A DNA stretch of 64,000 bases, from NCBI GenBank assembly GCA_028723455.1, contig JAQYEW010000012.1, forward strand, positions 124,001-188,000, given 5' to 3'. Under the pieces are notes generated by a model. That model ran no database searches, had not been told where the DNA came from, and was given only the letters and a program-made list of their open reading frames with translations. The stretch is from Prevotellaceae bacterium (GTDB taxonomy: Bacteria > Bacteroidota > Bacteroidia > Bacteroidales > Bacteroidaceae). Both the position numbers and the translations under genes were made by a program. Positions 16,943 to 30,223 of the stretch are shown here, in pieces. Position 1 is the stretch's first letter, and each line of letters opens with the position of its first letter.

Positions 16943-18250
16943 ATGGCATCATTCATTATCGAGGGCGGTCATCCGCTGAAAGGAGAAATCACACCACAAG
17001 GCGCAAAAAACGAAGCCTTGCAGGTGCTCTGTGCCACATTGCTCACCAGCGAACCCGTACGCATCCAAAATGTACCCAATATTGCCGATGTTAACAACCA
17101 GATTCGTCTTTTGCGCGACATCGGGGTGAAGACCCGCATCAACGGCCCTGGTGATATCACCTTCCAGGCCGACGATGTCAATTTGGAATACCTCCAAAGT
17201 GATGAGTTCCTGTCGCGCTGCGCGCGACTGCGCGGCAGCGTCATGTTCGTTGGCCCTTTATTGGCACGCTTCGGCAAGGCAATGGTAGCAAAGCCCGGAG
17301 GCGACAAAATAGGTCGCCGGAGATTGGATACCCATTTCTTCGGGATGCAGAAATTAGGCGCGTCTTTTATCTATAATAAGGAGAGGCAGGTATTCAATAT
17401 CGAGGCAGACCATCTGAAGGGCTCCTACATGCTTTTGGACGAGGCCAGCGTAACAGGCACGGCCAATATCATCATGGCTGCCGTTATGGCTCAAGGCACA
17501 ACAACAATTTATAACGCCGCCTGCGAACCGTACATTCAGCAGCTATGCAGGATGCTCTGCAACATGGGCGCAAAGATTGAAGGCATAGCCAGCAACCTGC
17601 TTACCATCCATGGCGTGCAGGAACTGCACGGTACGGAACATACCATTCTACCCGATATGATCGAGGTGGGTTCCTTCATTGGTATGGCAGCCCTCTGCGG
17701 CGAAGGCGTACTGATAAAGAACGTGAACTACGAAGAACTTGGTATCATCCCCTACACATTCAAGCGTCTGGGGATTCGCCTGGAACATCGTGGCGACGAC
17801 ATCTTCGTACCCCAGCAGGACCACTACGAAATCGACTCCTTCATTGACGGCAGCTTTATGACCATTGCCGATGCTCCCTGGCCCGGGCTGACGCCCGACC
17901 TGCTGAGCGTACTGCTTGTGGTGAGCACCCAAGCCAAAGGAAGTGTACTCATCCACCAAAAGATGTTCGAGAGCCGCCTGTTCTTTGTTGACAAACTCAT
18001 CGACATGGGTGCCCAGATTATTCTCTGCGACCCGCATCGCGCCGTTGTTGTGGGCCACGACCGCCAGATATGCCTCCACGGAGGGCGCATGAGCAGTCCG
18101 GACATTCGTGCCGGCATTGCCCTGTTGATTGCCGCATTGAGCGCCACAGGAACCAGTGAAATAGAGAACATCGAACAAATCGACCGTGGCTACCAGGACA
18201 TCGAGGGACGACTGAACGCCCTGGGAGCACGCATCACGAGAAAAGAATAA
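16943..18250 (+). CDS. murA: UDP-N-acetylglucosamine 1-carboxyvinyltransferase (Asp variant)
   Basis: MurA transfers enolpyruvate from PEP to UDP-GlcNAc, the first committed step of peptidoglycan synthesis. The 435-residue protein has the N-terminal PQGAKNEALQ with the catalytic Lys-Asn pair, the inverted alpha/beta barrel repeats and the RAGIALL loop. The active-site loop, normally PGGC, reads PGGDKIG with Asp121 in place of the Cys that fosfomycin alkylates; Asp versions are known in other bacteria and are fosfomycin-insensitive. It sits between DUF4290 and rimM with 1-2 nt gaps. Confidence 0.96.
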   Translation: MASFIIEGGHPLKGEITPQGAKNEALQVLCATLLTSEPVRIQNVPNIADVNNQIRLLRDIGVKTRINGPGDITFQADDVNLEYLQSDEFLSRCARLRGSVMFVGPLLARFGKAMVAKPGGDKIGRRRLDTHFFGMQKLGASFIYNKERQVFNIEADHLKGSYMLLDEASVTGTANIIMAAVMAQGTTTIYNAACEPYIQQLCRMLCNMGAKIEGIASNLLTIHGVQELHGTEHTILPDMIEVGSFIGMAALCGEGVLIKNVNYEELGIIPYTFKRLGIRLEHRGDDIFVPQQDHYEIDSFIDGSFMTIADAPWPGLTPDLLSVLLVVSTQAKGSVLIHQKMFESRLFFVDKLIDMGAQIILCDPHRAVVVGHDRQICLHGGRMSSPDIRAGIALLIAALSATGTSEIENIEQIDRGYQDIEGRLNALGARITRKE

Positions 18251-18252
18251 GC

Positions 18253-18759
18253 ATGATCAGCGATAGCGAAGTTTATGAAATCGGCCAACTGGGCAAACCG
18301 CACGGAGTGAAGGGTGAAATCAATTTCTCCTTCAATACGGACGTCTGGGATCGCGTAGAGGCCGAATACCTCATTTGCGAGGTGGACGGTATCCTGGTAC
18401 CTTTCTTTTTGGAGGAGTACCGCTTCAGAACCGACCGCAGCGCATTGATAAAATTCCAGGGAATCAACACCCCCGAAGCCGCCAATGAGATGAGCGGCTG
18501 GCGTGTTTTCTTTCCCTACAGCCTGACACCTCAGGATGAGCAGGAAGACTATTCCTGGCAGTATTTCATCGGATTCATGCTCCAGGACGAACACGGACAC
18601 GTGTTGGGCGAAATCTCCGCTGTCGACGAAACGACGACAAACATTCTCTTCGAGGTGGGCAACCTGCTGATTCCCGCCGCCGAGGACTTGATACAAGAAA
18701 TTGACCACGAAGGCCGTGTCATTATCATGCACCTTCCTGAAGGACTTACCGACTTATGA
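18253..18759 (+). CDS. rimM: Ribosome maturation factor RimM
   Basis: RimM binds ribosomal protein S19 and helps fold the 3' domain of 16S rRNA in the 30S head. The 168-residue protein shows the N-terminal RimM beta-barrel (YEIGQLGKPHGVKGEINF) and the C-terminal PRC barrel (YSWQYFIGFMLQDEHGHVLG, then LIPAAEDLIQEID). The gene starts 2 nt after murA and overlaps dxr by 4 bases, so translation is probably coupled. Confidence 0.95.
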   Translation: MISDSEVYEIGQLGKPHGVKGEINFSFNTDVWDRVEAEYLICEVDGILVPFFLEEYRFRTDRSALIKFQGINTPEAANEMSGWRVFFPYSLTPQDEQEDYSWQYFIGFMLQDEHGHVLGEISAVDETTTNILFEVGNLLIPAAEDLIQEIDHEGRVIIMHLPEGLTDL

Positions 18760-19913
18760 TTGAACAGAAGAGAAAGAAAATAGCTATTCTGGGCAGCACA
18801 GGAAGTATTGGCACCCAGGCATTAGATGTTATCCGGCAGCATAGTGACCTCTACGAAGCCTATATCCTGACGGCTAACAGCCAAGCCGACCTGCTTATCC
18901 GGCAAGCCCTTGAGTTCCAGCCGGCCGCTGTTGTGATTGCCGATGAAACAAAATACGAAAAGGTACGAGACGCACTCCGTCAGGAGCCCATTCAGGTGTA
19001 TGCCGGCGCTGACGCTTTGTGCGATGTTGCCGGCAATGGCGAGGTAGATGTCGTGCTGACGGCTCTTGTTGGATTCAGCGGACTGCGTCCTACCATCGCT
19101 GCCATCAAGGCAGGCAAGACCATCGCCTTGGCCAATAAAGAAACGCTGGTGGTGGCTGGAGAACTGGTAACCCGCCTGGCGATGGAGCACAAGACCCCCA
19201 TATTGCCTGTGGATAGCGAGCACAGTGCCATCTTCCAAAGCATCATGGGCGAGCACAGCGACATAGAGGAAATCATACTTACCGCTTCCGGCGGACCTTT
19301 CCGCCAAATGTCATTAGAGGAATTGAAGCGCGTTACACCCGCCATGGCTCTCAAACATCCCAACTGGGAAATGGGTGCAAAGATAACCATCGACAGCGCA
19401 TCCATGATGAACAAAGGATTCGAGGTGATTGAAGCCAAGTGGCTGTTTGGCGTAGGACCGGAAAAGATTCGCGTTGTGGTTCACCCTCAAAGCATCATCC
19501 ACAGTGCCGTACAGTTTGCTGACGGAGCAGTGAAAGCCCAACTCGGTGTGCCCGACATGCGCGTTCCCATTCAGTTGGCGCTCAGTTACCCCAAACGCCT
19601 GAAAAGCGACTTCGAACGTCTGGATTGGTACAGGATGGGTAATCTGACCTTTGAAGAACCCGATCTCCAACGCTTCCCTTGCCTGGCATTGGCATTTGAA
19701 TCCATTAGACGCGGAGGCAACGCTCCCTGCGTGGTCAATGCGGCAAACGAGGTTGTCAATCTGGCCTTCCGCCAGGAACGCTGCGCTTTTCCGGACATGC
19801 CACGCATCATCGAAGAGACACTCAACCGTATTCCCTTCGTGCTTCAGCCCAGCCTTGAGGACTACTTGCAGATGGATGCCGAAGCCAGACGCGTCGCCGA
19901 GGAATTACTATAA
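18756..19913 (+). CDS. dxr: 1-deoxy-D-xylulose 5-phosphate reductoisomerase
   Basis: Dxr (IspC) converts DXP to MEP with NADPH, the committed step of the MEP isoprenoid pathway. The 385-residue protein has the nucleotide loop GSTGSIGTQALDVI, the NKETLVVAGE motif, and the metal and substrate residues in DSEHSAI (~150), ASGGPFR and MMNKGFEVIEA. The start overlaps rimM by 4 bases. ispF of the same pathway is at 29.7 kb on the other strand. This is the enzyme targeted by fosmidomycin. Confidence 0.97.
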   Translation: MIEQKRKKIAILGSTGSIGTQALDVIRQHSDLYEAYILTANSQADLLIRQALEFQPAAVVIADETKYEKVRDALRQEPIQVYAGADALCDVAGNGEVDVVLTALVGFSGLRPTIAAIKAGKTIALANKETLVVAGELVTRLAMEHKTPILPVDSEHSAIFQSIMGEHSDIEEIILTASGGPFRQMSLEELKRVTPAMALKHPNWEMGAKITIDSASMMNKGFEVIEAKWLFGVGPEKIRVVVHPQSIIHSAVQFADGAVKAQLGVPDMRVPIQLALSYPKRLKSDFERLDWYRMGNLTFEEPDLQRFPCLALAFESIRRGGNAPCVVNAANEVVNLAFRQERCAFPDMPRIIEETLNRIPFVLQPSLEDYLQMDAEARRVAEELL

Positions 19914-19953
19914 AGATATAAAAACAATCAGGAAATAATATAATCAAGAATCA

Positions 19954-21330
19954 GTGGACTACCAAATCATAGCCATCAAAGCCTTGCAGCTGCTATGCTG
20001 CATCAGCCTCCTCGTCGTATTGCACGAGGGAGGTCATTTCTTTTTTGCCAAGCTCTTCGGCGTGCGCGTCGAAAAGTTCTACATGTTCTTCAACCCCAGT
20101 TTCCATCTTTTCAGCACGCGCGACAAATGGTTCACACGTCTGTTCCCCAAGTTCAAGAACAACGAGACGGAATACGGCATCGGCTGGCTGCCCCTGGGCG
20201 GTTATGTGAAGATAGCCGGCATGGTGGACGAAAGCATGGATACGGAGCAGCTCAAGCAACCAGTAAAGCCCGATGAATTTCGTGCCCAAGCTGTTTGGAA
20301 ACGTTTCTTCATCATGTTTGGCGGCGTACTGGTAAATGTACTCACAGCCTTTGTCCTCTATAGCATCATTATGTTCACATGGGGTCAGGATATCCTGCCC
20401 ATGCAGAACATCAAAAACGGTTTTGTATTTAACGAACAGGCGGAACAACTTGGTTTCCGTGATGGGGACATACCTATAAAAGTGGACGGGAAGGAAATCA
20501 AAGGTTGGAGCGCCGCCCTTATCCGTGACTTCTCAGAAGCCGGAGATGTTACCGTTCTGCGCCAAGGTGCGGAAGTACAGATCCAAATGCCCCAGGACGG
20601 CCTGAACATTTTGGAACTGGCAGACATGAATCCGCCTTTCCTCCAGATTGCGGCTCCGACGCAGATTGACAGTGTCATTGCCGGTTCGCCTGCGGATAAA
20701 GCCGGCATTGTCGCAGGAAGCCATATTATAAGCGTTGATGGAACGGCCACACAGGACTGGAGTGATTTTGACGCCTTGATGCAAGGACGCACAGAGCGCA
20801 AAATGCAACTTGTGATGCTGCATCCCGAAACACGACAACAGGATACCATCAACCTCGTGCTGGACAAGGAGATGAAGATGGGCATCATCAAACACATGCC
20901 CATCACCGAGGATATGTTCAAGCATGTGGAATATAGTTTCTTTACCAGCATTCCTGCCGGCATACAGGCTGGATGGAGCCAACTGACAAACTACGTCAGC
21001 GACCTGAAGCATGTATTCTCCAAGAAAGGCGCACAAAGCGTAGGCTCATTCATTACCATTGGAAGCATTTTCCCCGACGTATGGAACTGGGAACGCTTCT
21101 GGAACCTCACGGCCTTTATCAGCATCATTTTGGCTGTCATGAACATTCTGCCTATCCCCGGACTGGATGGCGGACACATCGTTATCCTTATGTACGAGGC
21201 CATCGTAGGCCGTGCGCCAAACGAGAAGGCGATGGTCTGGTTGGAGTACATCGGTCTGGGCTTGCTTATCGGCCTGATGGCGCTGGCAATGGGCAATGAC
21301 ATTGTCCGCTGGATATTACCTAACTTCTGA
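19954..21330 (+). CDS. rseP: Site-2 membrane metalloprotease RseP
   Basis: This 458-residue polytopic zinc protease cuts transmembrane segments, typically of anti-sigma factors or signal-peptide remnants. The HEGGH zinc motif is in the first membrane helix (~residue 24), two PDZ-like regions lie in the periplasmic loop (~155-310), and the NILPIPGLDGGH motif carries the third zinc ligand (~405). The start is GTG at 19954; no in-frame ATG precedes the HEGGH helix. It is next to dxr, a frequent Bacteroidota order. Confidence 0.95.
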   Translation: MDYQIIAIKALQLLCCISLLVVLHEGGHFFFAKLFGVRVEKFYMFFNPSFHLFSTRDKWFTRLFPKFKNNETEYGIGWLPLGGYVKIAGMVDESMDTEQLKQPVKPDEFRAQAVWKRFFIMFGGVLVNVLTAFVLYSIIMFTWGQDILPMQNIKNGFVFNEQAEQLGFRDGDIPIKVDGKEIKGWSAALIRDFSEAGDVTVLRQGAEVQIQMPQDGLNILELADMNPPFLQIAAPTQIDSVIAGSPADKAGIVAGSHIISVDGTATQDWSDFDALMQGRTERKMQLVMLHPETRQQDTINLVLDKEMKMGIIKHMPITEDMFKHVEYSFFTSIPAGIQAGWSQLTNYVSDLKHVFSKKGAQSVGSFITIGSIFPDVWNWERFWNLTAFISIILAVMNILPIPGLDGGHIVILMYEAIVGRAPNEKAMVWLEYIGLGLLIGLMALAMGNDIVRWILPNF

Positions 21331-21338
21331 TTTGGCAC

Positions 21339-21518
21339 ATGGAACAGTTTCCCCAAGACCCTTTCATGCTGATGAGCACCATCAACATGCTCCTACGCGA
21401 CCAATACGTATCACTTGCCGCCCTGTGCGATGACCGTAACGTTTCGGAAGACGAGCTTTGCGCCCGTCTGGCAACCATCGGCATGGAATACAACCCACAA
21501 ACAAATAAATTTTGGTAA
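21339..21518 (+). CDS. DUF4250 small protein
   Basis: This gene is too short for the ORF track. It reads MEQFPQDPFMLMSTINMLLR and on for 59 residues to NPQTNKFW and a TAA. It matches the DUF4250 family of about 60 residues, with the typical PxDPxMLxSxxNxxLRD opening and a small helix-turn-helix-like second half. Function unknown. It starts 8 bp after rseP and stops 2 bp before the next ATG, so it belongs to this operon. Confidence 0.85.
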   Translation: MEQFPQDPFMLMSTINMLLRDQYVSLAALCDDRNVSEDELCARLATIGMEYNPQTNKFW

Positions 21519-21520
21519 GA

Positions 21521-21849
21521 ATGAAACGCAGCTATCCTATTATAATAATGGTCGGCATGTTTGTTTTTGGAGCATGCAGCCAAGAGAACAAGAATCAGGA
21601 TAAGGAAGGTATGCAGATGCTCTCCGAAGCACGTGCCTTGCTTCAGCAGGGGAAAATAGACGCGGCACGCGACACCATTCTAAGCCTGCGCAAGAAATAT
21701 CCGTTTGCTGTTGAAGCTCGCCGTCAGGCCATACTGACGATGGACAGCATTGAACTGCAAGGTGCCAAGGACTCCGCCATTGACCTGAAGATAGAATTCT
21801 ATACCCGTAAATTAGAGCTTGACAAAACAAATTATTTGGAGAAAAATAA

Positions 21850-21853
<4 letters not shown>
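21521..21853 (+). CDS. Small lipoprotein
   Basis: This 110-residue protein starts at MKRSYPII; the track start at 21512 lies within the stop region of DUF4250. A lipoprotein signal ends in VFGAC (Cys near residue 18). The rest is a single amphipathic helical hairpin (MLSEARALLQQGKIDAARDT, then KKYPFAVEARRQAI), like one TPR unit, followed by a charged helix. I do not recognise a named family. The stop overlaps the cca start by 4 bases. Confidence 0.8.
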
Positions 21854-26917
<5,064 letters not shown>

Positions 26918-26927
26918 ACAAAGATAT

Positions 26928-27806
26928 ATGATTCAATCCATGACCGGATACGGCAAGGCTACTGTCGTATTCCAAGATAAGAAGATAACGGCGGAAATCC
27001 GTTCCCTGAACAGCAAAGCCTTGGACCTAAGCACGCGCATCGCCCCGCTCTACCGCGAAAAAGAGATGGACATACGTTCCATGATCAGCACTGCCCTGGA
27101 GCGCGGCAAGGTAGAGTTCAGCCTTTGGATAGAACAAGGCGCAACGGAGAACGACTGCCCCCTGAATGCTGCTTTGTTAGGAAAATACTATCAGCAGATC
27201 CTTGCTATCAGCCGCGAACAGAATATCCCCGAACCTTCCAGTCCCTGGCACACCCTGTTGCGCATGCCTGATGTCTTCACCCGACAGGAAACGCAGACCG
27301 AACTCAGCGCAGAGGAATGGACAGCAGCGCAGGAAGCCGTATCGCAGGCCATCCGACAGCTGGTAGATTTCCGTATCCAGGAAGGTGCGGCCCTGCAAAA
27401 GAAGTTCGAGGAGAAACTGGAGAACATCGCCACGCTGCTAAAGTCGATCGAGCCTTACGAGCAGATGCGCACAGAGAAGATCCGCCAGCGTCTGAGCGAC
27501 GCCCTTGCCACGATCCCCAACGTGGAATACGACCGCAACCGTCTGGAGCAGGAGATGATCTATTACATCGAGAAATTGGACATCAACGAAGAGAAGCAAC
27601 GCTTGACGAATCATCTCAATTATTTCCGCCAGACCATGAACGAAGGTCATGGCCAGGGCAAGAAACTTGGATTCATCGCACAGGAGATGGGTCGTGAAAT
27701 CAACACCACCGGCAGCAAGAGCAATCAGGCAGAGATGCAAAACATTGTGGTGAAGATGAAGGACGAACTGGAGCAAATCAAGGAACAAGTACTGAACATC
27801 ATGTAA
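26928..27806 (+). CDS. YicC family endoribonuclease
   Basis: This 292-residue protein matches the YicC/YloC family, reported in E. coli and Bacillus as an endoribonuclease. The N-terminal motif MIQSMTGYGKA and the C-terminal DUF1732 part (GKKLGFIAQEMGREINTTGSKSN) are both intact. The next gene, gmk, follows after 7 bp; a yicC-gmk pair is common in bacteria. Confidence 0.93.
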   Translation: MIQSMTGYGKATVVFQDKKITAEIRSLNSKALDLSTRIAPLYREKEMDIRSMISTALERGKVEFSLWIEQGATENDCPLNAALLGKYYQQILAISREQNIPEPSSPWHTLLRMPDVFTRQETQTELSAEEWTAAQEAVSQAIRQLVDFRIQEGAALQKKFEEKLENIATLLKSIEPYEQMRTEKIRQRLSDALATIPNVEYDRNRLEQEMIYYIEKLDINEEKQRLTNHLNYFRQTMNEGHGQGKKLGFIAQEMGREINTTGSKSNQAEMQNIVVKMKDELEQIKEQVLNIM

Positions 27807-27813
27807 TCGGCCT

Positions 27814-28383
27814 ATGGGAAAATGTATCATATTCAGTGCGCCCTCGGGTAGCGGCAAAAGCACCATCGTCCAGTATCTCATGAAGGAACACCCTGAGTTT
27901 AACCTCAGTTTTAGCATCAGTGCCACCTCGCGCCCACCACGCGGCAACGAGCGACACGGTGTGGAATATTTCTTCCTCAGTCCAGAGGAATTCCGGGAGA
28001 AGATAGACAACGAAGAACTGTTGGAATACGAAGAGGTCTACCCCGACCGCTTCTACGGTACCCTCAAGTCCCAAGTGTCGAATCAGCTGGAAGCCGGACA
28101 GAACGTGGCATTTGACGTGGATGTCGTAGGAGGCTGCAACATCAAGGACTACTATGGTGATCAGGCATTGAGCATCTTCATCCAGCCTCCCTCGGTTGAC
28201 GAACTGCGCCGCCGCCTTGTAGGCCGTGCCACAGACGACGCGGAACAGATAGAGAAACGGCTGGCCAAAGCGGAGTACGAAATGACATTCGCGCCACGCT
28301 TCGATGTGATTCTGGTGAACAACAACCTGGAAGATGCCAAAGCCGAGGCCGTACGCATCTTGCAGCAGTTCCTGAGCAAATAA
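27814..28383 (+). CDS. gmk: Guanylate kinase
   Basis: Gmk phosphorylates GMP to GDP with ATP. The 189-residue protein has the P-loop SAPSGSGKST (~10), the GMP-binding SRPPRGNERHGVEYFF (~40) and the lid region (RRRLVGRATDDAEQIEKRL). Length is normal. It is placed 7 bp after yicC and 5 bp before nadD. Confidence 0.97.
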   Translation: MGKCIIFSAPSGSGKSTIVQYLMKEHPEFNLSFSISATSRPPRGNERHGVEYFFLSPEEFREKIDNEELLEYEEVYPDRFYGTLKSQVSNQLEAGQNVAFDVDVVGGCNIKDYYGDQALSIFIQPPSVDELRRRLVGRATDDAEQIEKRLAKAEYEMTFAPRFDVILVNNNLEDAKAEAVRILQQFLSK

Positions 28384-28388
28384 GATTC

Positions 28389-28973
28389 ATGACACGGCGC
28401 ATCGGCATCTATGGCGGTTCCTTTAACCCCATCCACAACGGCCACACCCTTTTGGGCGCGGCCTTGTGCGACATGGGCTATGTGGACGAACTTTGGTTCG
28501 TGGTCTCGCCTATGAATCCCCTCAAACAGGATGTGCAAAGCGAACTTCTGCCCGATGCCGAACGTCTGCATCTGTGCCGGCTGGCCGTTGCCGATGACCC
28601 ACGACTCTTGGTAAGCGACGTAGAATTCAGCATGCCACGTCCCAGTTATATGGCTGACACACTTGCCCTTTTGCGCAACATTCACTCCGACAAGGAGTTC
28701 ATCCTTGTCATCGGTTCCGACAACTGGCTGAACTTCAACCGCTGGTCTCGCCCCGGGGAAATAATGCTCCATCACCGTATCCTCATCTTCCCCCGTCCCG
28801 GCTATCCGGTGGATACTGCCGCCCTGCCCAACGGCGTTACAGGCGTTGACACGCCACTCATGAATCTCAGCAGCACACAAATCCGCCATGCCATCCATAC
28901 AAAAAACTTCAACGGTGAGGGACTATCCCCCGCCGTATGGCAGGAAATCCAAACAAAACATTACTATCTATGA
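28389..28973 (+). CDS. nadD: Nicotinate-nucleotide adenylyltransferase
   Basis: NadD makes deamido-NAD from nicotinate mononucleotide and ATP. The 194-residue protein opens with IGIYGGSFNPIHNGH, which contains the HxGH nucleotidyltransferase motif, and ends with the ISSTxIR-type motif (LSSTQIRHAI). It is a standard small bacterial NadD. The stop overlaps the following gene by 4 bases. Confidence 0.96.
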   Translation: MTRRIGIYGGSFNPIHNGHTLLGAALCDMGYVDELWFVVSPMNPLKQDVQSELLPDAERLHLCRLAVADDPRLLVSDVEFSMPRPSYMADTLALLRNIHSDKEFILVIGSDNWLNFNRWSRPGEIMLHHRILIFPRPGYPVDTAALPNGVTGVDTPLMNLSSTQIRHAIHTKNFNGEGLSPAVWQEIQTKHYYL

Positions 28974-29626
28974 CATTCCGCATCCTTATCCTTTCGCTCC
29001 TCTGTGGCCTTTCCGTCCACATGAAAGCGCAAAAGACACCTTTCCAGAAATATGAGATTCCCATGCCTGCCATGGTTGACATCATGCTGGACTATGTCGA
29101 GCGATATGCGTGCCAACGTATCAGCAACGGACCCGACGAATTCTTTGGACAGACAGACCCCAAGGGCACCATCTATGGCTTTGGCCGGTTTGTTCGCCAG
29201 GACGGCACACAGATTTTTGGTCTTTTCCGCAACGGACAACTCGTCCACGGCATTACCCTTACCAATCGTTCCGCCTCCGTGGGCAATCCTCAATTTTACA
29301 GTTCCTACAATCTTGGAACCGGCGTTCTGGAGTATGTATTCCAGTCCGGCCAACGACAGCTCTTCGATACCCACATGTTGCCCGACTATCGTTTCCTGAC
29401 GATGAGTTACAGCAATGGCGACCAATATGTGGGCGAAGTGTACAAAGGCCTACGTCATGGCTTGGGCATCTACTACTATGCCAACGGGAGCATCTGGTTC
29501 GGTCAATATAACAACAACGTGCGTTCGGGCTTCGGCTGCCTCTTCAGCACCGAGGACGACATGACCATCGGCCTGTGGGAAGGAGACGACCAACGCCGAG
29601 ACATCTACGTAAGGATGCCGAACTAA
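28970..29626 (+). CDS. Exported MORN-repeat protein
   Basis: This 218-residue protein starts at MTFRILIL, overlapping nadD by ATGA; the track start at 28937 lies inside nadD. A signal peptide ends near HMKAQ. The C-terminal half contains MORN repeats (YSNGDQYVGEVYKGLRHGLG, YYANGSIWFGQYNNNVRSGFG), with a weaker one at FGRFVRQDGTQIFGLFRNGQ. MORN sheets usually mediate membrane or protein contacts. No catalytic residues or named family are evident. Confidence 0.8.
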   Translation: MTFRILILSLLCGLSVHMKAQKTPFQKYEIPMPAMVDIMLDYVERYACQRISNGPDEFFGQTDPKGTIYGFGRFVRQDGTQIFGLFRNGQLVHGITLTNRSASVGNPQFYSSYNLGTGVLEYVFQSGQRQLFDTHMLPDYRFLTMSYSNGDQYVGEVYKGLRHGLGIYYYANGSIWFGQYNNNVRSGFGCLFSTEDDMTIGLWEGDDQRRDIYVRMPN

Positions 29627-29666
29627 TATCGTCTTTCTCTTCCCGAAGTTGTGCACGTAAAAAATT

Positions 29667-29718
29667 ATATAGAAGAAAGAATCAAACTAAATATATGTTT
29701 TAATTCTTTCTTCTATAT
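29667..29718. terminator. Bidirectional hairpin between MORN gene and ispF
   Basis: ATATAGAAGAAAGAAT (29667-29682) pairs perfectly with ATTCTTTCTTCTATAT (29703-29718) over a 20-nt AT-rich loop. It lies between convergent genes and is followed by GTTTTT on the plus strand. Confidence 0.7.
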
Positions 29719-29743
29719 GTTTTTCCCAAAATTACTAATAGTT

Positions 29744-30223
29744 TTATTCGCGATATAGAAGAGCCACGGCGTGCGCACTGATTCCTTCTTCTCTGCCCGT
29801 GAATCCAAGTTGCTCCGTTGTGGTTGCCTTGATGCTTACATCGTCCACATCAATACCCATTACGTCGGCCAGACAACGCTGCATCTCCGGAATATGGGGC
29901 TTCAGTTTCGGACGTTCCGCACACACCGTAGCGTCGATATTGCTAATGGCATAGCCTTTTTCCGCTACCAGCCGCACCGTGTCGCGCAGCAACACCTTGC
30001 TGTCCACATTGTGATAGCGAGGGTCGGTATCGGGGAACTGATAGCCGATGTCGCGCAAATTCGCTGCTCCCAAGACGGCATCGCAAATGGCGTGTATCAG
30101 CACGTCGGCATCGCTGTAACCCAACAAGCCCAACGTGTGGTCCAAGCGTATGCCACCCAGCCATAGCTCGCGCCCTTCCACCAAGCGGTGGACATCAAAT
30201 CCGTATCCTACGCGTATCTTCAT
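29744..30223 (-). CDS. ispF: 2-C-methyl-D-erythritol 2,4-cyclodiphosphate synthase
   Basis: IspF forms the cyclic diphosphate in the MEP isoprenoid pathway. The 159-residue protein has the zinc site GYGFDVHRL (Asp, His), the SDADVLIHAICDAVLGA motif (metal-binding His) and the usual trimer-forming C-terminus (ATTTEQLGFTGREEG). Its ATG overlaps the stop of porV by 4 bases, so it is translated from the porU-porV transcript. Confidence 0.97.
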   Translation of the reverse strand: MKIRVGYGFDVHRLVEGRELWLGGIRLDHTLGLLGYSDADVLIHAICDAVLGAANLRDIGYQFPDTDPRYHNVDSKVLLRDTVRLVAEKGYAISNIDATVCAERPKLKPHIPEMQRCLADVMGIDVDDVSIKATTTEQLGFTGREEGISAHAVALLYRE

